Below, one piece after another: positions 49,269-56,751 of a stretch of DNA of 64,000 nt. The stretch lies in NCBI GenBank assembly GCA_028875245.1, contig JAPPEU010000069.1:124001-188000 (forward strand), read 5' to 3'. The notes below the pieces were generated by a model, which was not told the DNA's origin, did not search any database, and saw nothing but the letters and a program-made list of their open reading frames with translations. The stretch is from Chloroflexota bacterium (lineage in GTDB: Bacteria; Chloroflexota; Anaerolineae; Aggregatilineales; Phototrophicaceae). Position 1 is the first letter of the stretch, and each line of letters opens with the position of its first letter. The translations under genes and the position numbers were made by a program.

Positions 49269-50070
49269 TGCGCCAGCCCGGATACCACTCGTCCAGGATC
49301 GCCGGCAATTCACGCAGCGAATGGAGACTTCGCTGACTGTCCAGCCGGTCCTGCATGGGGCCCGGGGTCGCCGCGCGCAGCCATTCCTCGCCATCCTGAT
49401 CCGCGCCGCCATTCAGCCGCAGGACCGCGCGCATGCCGATCGCGTTGGCGCCGGCGATATCCGCCTCCGGATTGTCGCCGATGAAAACGGTCTCGGCAGG
49501 CGCGGCGCCCATTCGCTCCAGCGCGCAGGCGAAGATCCGCGCATGCGGTTTCAAGTAGCCGATATCGGCCGCCGCGAGTCGGCAATCAGGGAAAAAATCG
49601 AGCAGGCCGTGGGCAGCCAACTCGGCATCGCGCATGGACATCGGCTGCGAGGCATTGGTGACGATTCCCAGTTTGATGCCCAGTTCGCGCAGCATTTTCA
49701 GCGCCGGCGGCACATCGGGGAAGACGACCGTGCCTGGCACGACATTCCAGTCGTATGCGCGAATGACTTCCTCCGCGTCCAGGCCCTCGATAGCCACATC
49801 CAGCGTTTCCAGCGCTCCCATGAGAATGCTCGGCATGTGTGGCGCGCGCAAGCTCAGACGCGCTTCCGCCCAGGCCGCGCGCGTCCGCTGCAGATAGACT
49901 TCCAAAAGCGCGCTGGTTTTGAGCCGATTGGCGCCCGTTTTGCGCTGCACGTAGTCTCGCACGCCGGACAGGCGCGCGGTTTCGATTTCTCGCCAGGGGA
50001 GCCGGACCCCGCTCCAGTCGACCAGGGTGTCATCAAAGTCGAAGAGCAGCCCGCGCAGTTGCTCGGCCAC
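49255..50070 (-). CDS. HAD-family hydrolase
   Basis: LLFDFDDTLVDWS, LGIVTNASQP, TVFIGDNPEADIAGANAIGMRAVLRLNG. Confidence 0.92.
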   Translation of the reverse strand: MAEQLRGLLFDFDDTLVDWSGVRLPWREIETARLSGVRDYVQRKTGANRLKTSALLEVYLQRTRAAWAEARLSLRAPHMPSILMGALETLDVAIEGLDAEEVIRAYDWNVVPGTVVFPDVPPALKMLRELGIKLGIVTNASQPMSMRDAELAAHGLLDFFPDCRLAAADIGYLKPHARIFACALERMGAAPAETVFIGDNPEADIAGANAIGMRAVLRLNGGADQDGEEWLRAATPGPMQDRLDSQRSLHSLRELPAILDEWYPGWRNGNA

Positions 50071-50076
50071 TGTCCA

Positions 50077-51300
50077 CTAGCCTCCGGCCTGCCGGGCGGC
50101 GCGTTTGGCTTTGCGTTCGAGGGCTTTGCGGCGGCGTTCTTCCCGCTTGGCTTCGTCTTCATTCCAGGGCGTGGGGCCGTCCGACGGCGGTGGCGCGGCC
50201 GCTTTGACCGGCGCCTCTTCCGCCTCTTGCTGTGGGGCGGGCGCTGCCGTTTCCGCGACTGGTTCCGGCAGAGCCACATCGTAGGCGAAGGACGCGATCG
50301 CCGCTGCCGCCTCGTCTTCGTAGTCATTATAAAAGTCGTCGGCGTCCACAGCGTCTTGCATGCGCCAGACGAGGGCGCTGGCCTCCAGGCCGCTTTCAAC
50401 GCTACTGTGCGCCGGCGCCCAGCCGATTCGCCGTCGGAGCGCGCTGCTGTCGATGATGATCTCGCGTTCCAGCAGCTTGTCGCGCAGGGATTTCTCTCGC
50501 AGCGTCGAGAAAAAACCACCGGTGGCGAAGCGGGGCGCGCTGAGCCCGAGCGCATCGCTGAGGGCGCCGCTGAAGTCGTTTGGCGAAAGGGGCGCCCCGG
50601 CCGCGGCGTTGAGCAGCTCGATGCCGGCGCTCGCTTCATCGCTTTCCAGCAAGGCGACGAAGGCCGCTGCCAGATCGTCTTCGTGGATCCAGGAGGCGGG
50701 CCGGTCACCGTTGGGGAGCCGCTGTGAGCCCTTGATGGCATCGGCGAGGGCGGCGGTTTCGCTGCTGTGGCCGCCGTAGATGTAGCCGCTGCGTATGATA
50801 GCGCCGCTCAAGCCGCTTTCGCGGACGAGCGTCTCGGCCCGCAGCATCGGCGCATACTCGGCGTCATGCGCATCGCGGTCGCCTTCTCTGGCGGCGCCAT
50901 CCGCGGCCTCGTAAAGGTAGGCGAAGCTAAGTGAAACCACGCGCTTGAGGCCATGCTGTTTCGCCGCCTCGATCACAGCGGCGGTGCATTCGATCAGGTT
51001 GTCGACGGCGGGGGCGTCTTCCGCGCCGGCCTGCGGGACAGCGCCACAAATCTGCGGCGCGGCATGAACCAGCGCGTCGGCCTTTGTCAGTTGCAGGATG
51101 CTCAAGACTTCACTGGCGCGGCCGAGATTGGGGTAGACCGGCAGCGCGTCCGCCTGACGAATTGCCAGGGCGCCCGCCGCGTCCGGGGCAGTCGCGGCGA
51201 CCTTGTGCCCTCGTTTAAGCAATGCGCGCGCCGTCGCGAGCCCGACGCCCACGGCGCCGCCCGTGACCAGAACGCTTAGTGGGTTGCCTGATTCCGCCAT
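50077..51300 (-). CDS. NAD-dependent epimerase/dehydratase (extended SDR) with low-complexity Lys/Arg/Ala-rich C-terminus
   Basis: VLVTGGAVGVGLATARALLKRGHKVAAT, VVSLSFAYLYE, GAIIRSGYIYGG, SWIHEDDLAAAFVALLE; tail AKREERRRKALERKAKRAARQAGG. Confidence 0.82.
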   Translation of the reverse strand: MAESGNPLSVLVTGGAVGVGLATARALLKRGHKVAATAPDAAGALAIRQADALPVYPNLGRASEVLSILQLTKADALVHAAPQICGAVPQAGAEDAPAVDNLIECTAAVIEAAKQHGLKRVVSLSFAYLYEAADGAAREGDRDAHDAEYAPMLRAETLVRESGLSGAIIRSGYIYGGHSSETAALADAIKGSQRLPNGDRPASWIHEDDLAAAFVALLESDEASAGIELLNAAAGAPLSPNDFSGALSDALGLSAPRFATGGFFSTLREKSLRDKLLEREIIIDSSALRRRIGWAPAHSSVESGLEASALVWRMQDAVDADDFYNDYEDEAAAAIASFAYDVALPEPVAETAAPAPQQEAEEAPVKAAAPPPSDGPTPWNEDEAKREERRRKALERKAKRAARQAGG

Positions 51301-51525
51301 CAGATCGTCTTTCTCCGCTTGTGAAAACCGTCGCCATTATGCCATAACTTGGCGGCCTTTGGCATGCGCGTTTGCCGGTGAATTCAGCCGCTGTCAAGAG
51401 TCAGTTGCGGCGAAGACGGGAGATGGCTGTTAGAAATCGCGCTCCGCGAATATAATCGGGGTGGCAGGCTGCCCGCGGGTGGGGCGCGCAATCCGCAAGA
51501 TCCACGACGGCGGGGAAGGCATCCA

Positions 51526-51996
51526 ATGGCTCGCAAGCGCAAAAGCAACAGGCCAAAGCTGATAACGCTGCGCGGAATCCTGTATCTTCACGTCGCTATC
51601 TACATCGGCGCGATTCTTTACACCTGGTGGGAATTCGTCGACCTGATGTACCGATCGGGTTTCATCTTTAACCAGGCCGATGTGCCGCTCCCCTTTCATG
51701 CGGCCTGGACCGGAATCCTCGCCATTCACATCGTGCTGACGGGAGCATTGAGTTTGCTGAACAAGTGGAGACTGTCGCGCAAGAGCCGGATGGAAAGAGG
51801 CGCGCTTGCAAGTATGAAATCAGACGAGGAGCGCTTCAACACGCTGCTGGACGAATTGACCGAATTGCGCGAATCGCTGGAAAGCCGACGGCATAAAGCG
51901 GCGCCCTATCGACTGGTCGATTGGGAAGACGAACCAGATGACGAGATTAAGCGTCTTCAACAGCTCCAAGCCGAGCGCGAGGCGCTCAAGCGGTAA
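51526..51996 (+). CDS. Small membrane protein, 2TM-domain-like
   Basis: Two TM helices (ILYLHVAIYIGAILYTWWEFV; GILAIHIVLTGALSLL) and a C-terminal coiled-coil-like tail. Confidence 0.6.
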   Translation: MARKRKSNRPKLITLRGILYLHVAIYIGAILYTWWEFVDLMYRSGFIFNQADVPLPFHAAWTGILAIHIVLTGALSLLNKWRLSRKSRMERGALASMKSDEERFNTLLDELTELRESLESRRHKAAPYRLVDWEDEPDDEIKRLQQLQAEREALKR

Positions 51997-52112
51997 CGGC
52001 GCCCAGCACTCACGCATTTTGACGCATTCGCTGTCCCGCCCTAAGGCTTCAGCGTCGAATTCGCGTATCTATTGACAGTCGTCTGCATCGTCGCTAAGAT
52101 ACGCCAACTTGC

Positions 52113-52185
52113 GGGCCTGTAGCTCAGTTGGGAGAGCGCCACAATGGCATTGTGGAAGTCAGGGGTTCGAGTCCCCTCAGGTCCA
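52113..52185 (+). tRNA. tRNA-Ala(GGC)
   Basis: GGGCCTG/CAGGTCC acceptor with G3.U70 identity pair; D-arm GCTC..GAGC; anticodon stem CCACA/TGTGG with loop ATGGCAT (GGC); T-arm AGGGG-TTCGAGT-CCCCT; discriminator A; CCA not encoded. Confidence 0.95.
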
Positions 52186-52230
52186 CTGGCGAGCTTGCAT
52201 GGAATGCGGGATTCCGGAAAGGGCGCTGCC

Positions 52231-52395
52231 GTGGCGAAGCACAGGCGCAGTGTTTGGGAAGAGTTGCTGGAGATGGGTCGGCGGATTGTGAAGGAATTGG
52301 ATGACCTGCTCGATATGGGAGCGCGGCAGCCACGCAAGCCGGCTCGCGTGCCCGTGCCGGTCGACAAGAGGCGCGGCGGCCACAAAGACAGCTAG
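52231..52395 (+). CDS. Possible small basic protein downstream of tRNA-Ala
   Basis: GTG-start reading MAKHRRSVWEELLEMGRRIVKELDDLLDMGARQPRKPARVPVPVDKRRGGHKDS; amphipathic helix plus basic tail. Confidence 0.35.
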   Translation: MAKHRRSVWEELLEMGRRIVKELDDLLDMGARQPRKPARVPVPVDKRRGGHKDS

Positions 52396-52541
52396 TTTGA
52401 AATACCGGCGGCATCGCTTGCGGCGCAGTTCGAAAGGGCTGCGTCGTTTGCTTTATGCCGCGGAAGCGAAAACTTGCGGCCTTTTTGATTTGCTGACATC
52501 ATCTAAACGTCGCGCCGCACAGGCAATTTTGGAGACGGATC

Positions 52542-53591
52542 ATGGCGGAATACCCGATATTTGATGGCCATAACGATACGCTGCTGCGTTTCTATCAAGA
52601 CGATGATGTCAGTTACCGAGACCTTTTCCGCGAGTTGGACAGCGGGCATATCGACCTGGTTCGGGCGCGCAGGGGCGGTTTTGCCGGCGGCTTCTTCGCT
52701 GTCTGGGCGCCCAATAAGGAGCGTATCGCGCCGGACAGCATGCCGGATACATCCAAGCCCTTCACCCCGCCGGCGGTCGATTTCGAATTTGCGCGAAGTT
52801 GCGCGCTGCGCATGACGGCTGACCTATTCAGGCTGGAGGCGGAATCTGAGGGGCAGATTAAGGTGGTCCGCACGGCAGATGAATTGCAGCAGTGCATCGA
52901 CAATGAGATCTTCGCCGCCATCCTGCATTTTGAAGGCGCCGAAGCCATTGACAAAGACCTCGACGCGCTTGAAGTGCTTTATCGAGCTGGGCTGCGCTCG
53001 CTGGGCATCGTCTGGAGCCGCCCGACAATCTTCGCCCACGGCGTGCCAATCGCCTTCCCGTCGTCGCCCGATATCGGTCCCGGCTTGACCGACGCGGGCA
53101 AGCGGCTGGTCAAGCGCTGCAACGAGCTCGGCATCCTGATTGACCTTTCGCACATGAATGAAAAAGGCTTTTGGGATGTGGCCGCCTTGAGCGACGCGCC
53201 ACTGATCGCCACCCATTCCAACGTCCATGCGCTCTGCCCGATCTCGCGCAACCTGACCGACAAGCAGCTGGACGCGATCAAAGCCTCGGACGGCATGGTC
53301 GGCTTGAATTTCGCTACCGGCTTTCTCAACGAAGACGGCGCTTGGGATAGCGACCGTCCGCTTGATGTGATGGTGCGCCACCTGGATTACCTGGTGGAGC
53401 GGCTGGGCGAGACCCGCGTCGGCCTGGGCTCGGATTACGATGGCGCGCGTGTGCCCGACGCCGTGGGCGATGTCTCGAAGCTGCCAAATCTGATTGCCGC
53501 GTTGAAAGACGCCGGCTACAATGATGATCTGCTGCAGAAGCTGAGTCATCAGAATTGGCTGCGCGTCTTGCGCCGGACCTGGGGCGGCTAG
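52542..53591 (+). CDS. Membrane dipeptidase (peptidase family M19)
   Basis: IFDGHNDTLLRFYQ, ILHFEGAEAIDKDLDALEVLYRAGLRSLGIVWSRP, LGILIDLSHMNEKGFWDV, LIATHSNVHALCPISRNLTD, VGLGSDYDGA. Confidence 0.93.
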   Translation: MAEYPIFDGHNDTLLRFYQDDDVSYRDLFRELDSGHIDLVRARRGGFAGGFFAVWAPNKERIAPDSMPDTSKPFTPPAVDFEFARSCALRMTADLFRLEAESEGQIKVVRTADELQQCIDNEIFAAILHFEGAEAIDKDLDALEVLYRAGLRSLGIVWSRPTIFAHGVPIAFPSSPDIGPGLTDAGKRLVKRCNELGILIDLSHMNEKGFWDVAALSDAPLIATHSNVHALCPISRNLTDKQLDAIKASDGMVGLNFATGFLNEDGAWDSDRPLDVMVRHLDYLVERLGETRVGLGSDYDGARVPDAVGDVSKLPNLIAALKDAGYNDDLLQKLSHQNWLRVLRRTWGG

Positions 53592-53615
53592 GCCCCGCCC
53601 GCCCAAACAGAGCCA

Positions 53616-53670
53616 TGTAGGGGCGAGCCCGCCTCCGCAAGGATAAATTGGTCCAAAATTGCCTCGCCCG
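53616..53670. repeat. tgtaggggcgag...ctcgccc intergenic repeat (degenerate copy)
   Basis: tgtaggggcgagcccgcc ... aattgcctcgcccgc. Confidence 0.5.
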
Positions 53671-53938
53671 CATCCGCTGTTTACAAACTCGGCGCGCTAT
53701 GTTACGCTCCGCGCCAGACGAGACGAAAGCAAGCATGACATGAAAGCAATAGCGACCTCGGGCTTCGGGGTGACCCGCTCTTTCCTTATGTAGGCCGCGA
53801 CGGCCGCTTGCTTCGTTTTTCCCCAGAACTTGCCCCACGCTTCGCACTGCTAATCCAAGTGAACGATCTGCACATTTATGGCGCGCGCTAGATGCGCCCT
53901 TTGCGTATTCACATCTGAAAGAGAAACAGAGAAAGCCC

Positions 53939-56710
53939 ATGTCTGACAAGTATCAACCCCATGCGATAGAAGTGAAATGGCAGCGCGAATGGGAGGCGAC
54001 CGAGCTCTACCGCTCGAAAGTGGATTGGAGCAAGCCCAAACATTATGCCTTGACCATGCTGCCCTATCCATCGGGCGATTTGCACATCGGCCACTGGTTC
54101 GCCATGACGCCGTCAGACGCGCGCGCCCGCTGGATGCGCATGAAGGGCTACAATGTGCTCTTCCCGATGGGCTTTGACGCTTTTGGCTTGCCGGCCGAGC
54201 AAGCGGCCATTTCCAACAACATCCATCCCTGGAAGTGGACCTACGCCAATATCGAACGCATGCGCGAGCAGCTGCGCAGCATGGGCGCCATGTTCGATTG
54301 GGAACGGGAAGCCATTTCCTGCACGCCGGAATACTACAAGTGGTCGGAGTGGTTCTTCAAAAAATTCTATGAGCATGGCCTGGCTTACCGCGGCTCGGCG
54401 CTGGTGAACTGGTCGGAGACTTTGCAGACCGTCCTGGCCAATGAGCAGGTTATCGACGGCAAAGACGAGCGCATGGGCCAGCCGGTCGTTCACAAGATGA
54501 TGGAGCAGTGGTTCTTCGCCATCACCCGCTACGCCGACGAGCTGCTGAACTTCAAGCCGCTGGATTGGCCCGAATCGATCAAGATCATGCAGACCAACTG
54601 GATCGGCCGCAGCGAAGGCGCTCGCGCGACCTTCCGGACCGAAGTCGGCGGCCATCCCATCGAAATCTATACCACGCGACCGGACACGCTCTGGGGCGCG
54701 ACATTCATGGTGCTGGCGCCCGAGCACGATCTGGTCGAGAAGATCACAACCGAGGAGCGGCGACCGGCGGTGCGGGCTTATGTCGAGCGGACGGCGCTAG
54801 AGAGCGAAATCGAGCGCATGGTTGAGGATCGCGAAAAGACGGGCGTCTTCACCGGCGCTTTCGCCATCAACCCGGTCAACGACGAGCGCATCCCCATCTG
54901 GATCGCCGATTATGTGATGATCACGTATGGGACGGGCGCGATCATGGCGGTGCCGGCGCATGACCAGCGCGACTTCGAGTTCGCGCGCGCCCAAGGGCTG
55001 CCGGTCCGGGTGGTGATTCAGCCCGTTGACGCGGCTGAAGCGCTGGATGGCGATACGATGAGCGCGGCATACGATGGCCCCGGCCTGATGGTCAATTCGG
55101 ACGCGATGGATGGAAGCGAAAGCACTTGGGACAAAGGGCGCAAAAACCCGGCCATCAATCGCGTCATCGACTGGCTGGAAGCGACGGGCAAAGGCGAGGA
55201 AGCAGTCAATTACCGTCTGCGCGATTGGCTGATCAGCCGCCAGCGTTATTGGGGCAGCCCGATACCGATGATCTTCGACGGCGACGCGGTGATACCGGTG
55301 GACGATGAGCAATTGCCGGTGGAATTGCCGGAAGATGTCGACTTCATGCCGACCGGCCGCAGCCCGCTGACCTATCACGAGCCATTCTATAAGGTGGACG
55401 AAAAGCGCCGCCGCGAGACCGATACGCTCGATACCTTCATGTGCTCGTCCTGGTATCAACTGCGTTATCTGTCGCCGGAATGCGAGAGCGCGCCCTTCGA
55501 CGCCGAGGAAGCGGCCTACTGGCTGCCGGTTGATGTTTATACCGGCGGGGCGGAGCACGCGGTGATGCACCTGCTGTACACGCGATTCTTCACCAAAGCG
55601 CTGCGCGATATCGGCCTCTTTGACGACGCGATTGAAGCGATGCGCCGAAATGGACGCGACCCCGCCGGCGCATTTGACGAGCCGATGACGGTGCTGCGCA
55701 ATCAGGGACAGGTCCTGGGCGGGGAGCGGCAGGGCGATTTCGTGCTCTGCGGCGGCAGGCAGGTCGGGGGCAGGCTGCTGGCGGAGCGCGTCGAGGTGGT
55801 CGAATGGAATCAGGTGCCGCCCGGTTTCGCCGGCGTCTTCGGCGAGCTCGCCCATCGCACCGAGAATGTCTTGCATGTCGATATGGCGGGAATCACTCAA
55901 TTCGTCGATGTGCAGCCCGACGCCGAGATCATCATTCCCGATATCGCCGGCGAGAACAACGTGAATCAACTGCGCCATCACCTGGATATCCAGCGCATGT
56001 CCAAAAGCAAGGGCAATGTGGTCAACCCGGATGAACTGGTCGCGGAATACGGCGCCGATGCCATGCGCTGCTACCTGATGTTCAACTTCGATTGGCAGAA
56101 GGGCGGCCCCTGGAACGAAAACAACATCAAGGGCCCGCAAGGCTGGCTGGGGGATGTCTGGGAGATTGCGGCTGCCGGTGCGCCCAGCGCGCCCGGTGAC
56201 CCGTCAGCCGAACGCGATATCGAGCGCAAGCTGCATCAGACGATCGCCGTCATCAACCGCGGCCTGGAGGAATTCAGCTTCAACACCGCCATCGCCGAAC
56301 AGATGAAGTTCAAAAACGCCCTGAAAGCGGCGCTGCGCGCAGGCGGCATCGGCGCGGAAGTCTGGCATTCGGTGATGAATCAGGCGATACGCTTGCTGGC
56401 GCCTTTCGCGCCCCATATCGCCGAGGAACTTTGGGCGATGCTGGGCTGGGAATACAGCGTGCACCGCCAGCCCTGGCCCGAATATGACGCCGAAAAAGCG
56501 CGCGAGGAGCAGGTCGATCTGGTGGTGATGATCAACGGCAAGCCGCGGGAGACCATCTCGGTGGCCGTCGATATCGCGCAGGAACGGGCGCGGGAGCTGG
56601 CTTTGGCGAGCGGGGCCGCCCAGCGCTTCCTGGATGGCAAAGCGCCGCGGCGCACGATCTTCATTCCGGGGCGGAACGGGACTGACCCGAAGGTGAATAT
56701 TGTGGTGTGA
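53939..56710 (+). CDS. leuS: Leucyl-tRNA synthetase
   Basis: MLPYPSGDLHIGHWFAMTPSDARARWMRMKGYNVLFPMGFDAFGLPAEQAA; RDWLISRQRYWGSPIPMI; RMSKSKGNVVNPDELVAEYGADAMRCYLMF. Confidence 0.96.
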   Translation: MSDKYQPHAIEVKWQREWEATELYRSKVDWSKPKHYALTMLPYPSGDLHIGHWFAMTPSDARARWMRMKGYNVLFPMGFDAFGLPAEQAAISNNIHPWKWTYANIERMREQLRSMGAMFDWEREAISCTPEYYKWSEWFFKKFYEHGLAYRGSALVNWSETLQTVLANEQVIDGKDERMGQPVVHKMMEQWFFAITRYADELLNFKPLDWPESIKIMQTNWIGRSEGARATFRTEVGGHPIEIYTTRPDTLWGATFMVLAPEHDLVEKITTEERRPAVRAYVERTALESEIERMVEDREKTGVFTGAFAINPVNDERIPIWIADYVMITYGTGAIMAVPAHDQRDFEFARAQGLPVRVVIQPVDAAEALDGDTMSAAYDGPGLMVNSDAMDGSESTWDKGRKNPAINRVIDWLEATGKGEEAVNYRLRDWLISRQRYWGSPIPMIFDGDAVIPVDDEQLPVELPEDVDFMPTGRSPLTYHEPFYKVDEKRRRETDTLDTFMCSSWYQLRYLSPECESAPFDAEEAAYWLPVDVYTGGAEHAVMHLLYTRFFTKALRDIGLFDDAIEAMRRNGRDPAGAFDEPMTVLRNQGQVLGGERQGDFVLCGGRQVGGRLLAERVEVVEWNQVPPGFAGVFGELAHRTENVLHVDMAGITQFVDVQPDAEIIIPDIAGENNVNQLRHHLDIQRMSKSKGNVVNPDELVAEYGADAMRCYLMFNFDWQKGGPWNENNIKGPQGWLGDVWEIAAAGAPSAPGDPSAERDIERKLHQTIAVINRGLEEFSFNTAIAEQMKFKNALKAALRAGGIGAEVWHSVMNQAIRLLAPFAPHIAEELWAMLGWEYSVHRQPWPEYDAEKAREEQVDLVVMINGKPRETISVAVDIAQERARELALASGAAQRFLDGKAPRRTIFIPGRNGTDPKVNIVV

Positions 56711-56751
56711 ATGGGTGATTTGAGGATTCTAGAAACTGTGTGAATAGGGCA

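Noticed and set aside
53761-53785. Possible T-box core (ggggtgacccgc) upstream of leuS
   Set aside because: Does not match the conserved T-box bulge sequence well enough and no specifier loop could be assigned by eye; kept only as an unspecified structured leader.
54797-56140. 447-aa minus-strand ORF
   Set aside because: Antisense to leuS; shadow ORF.
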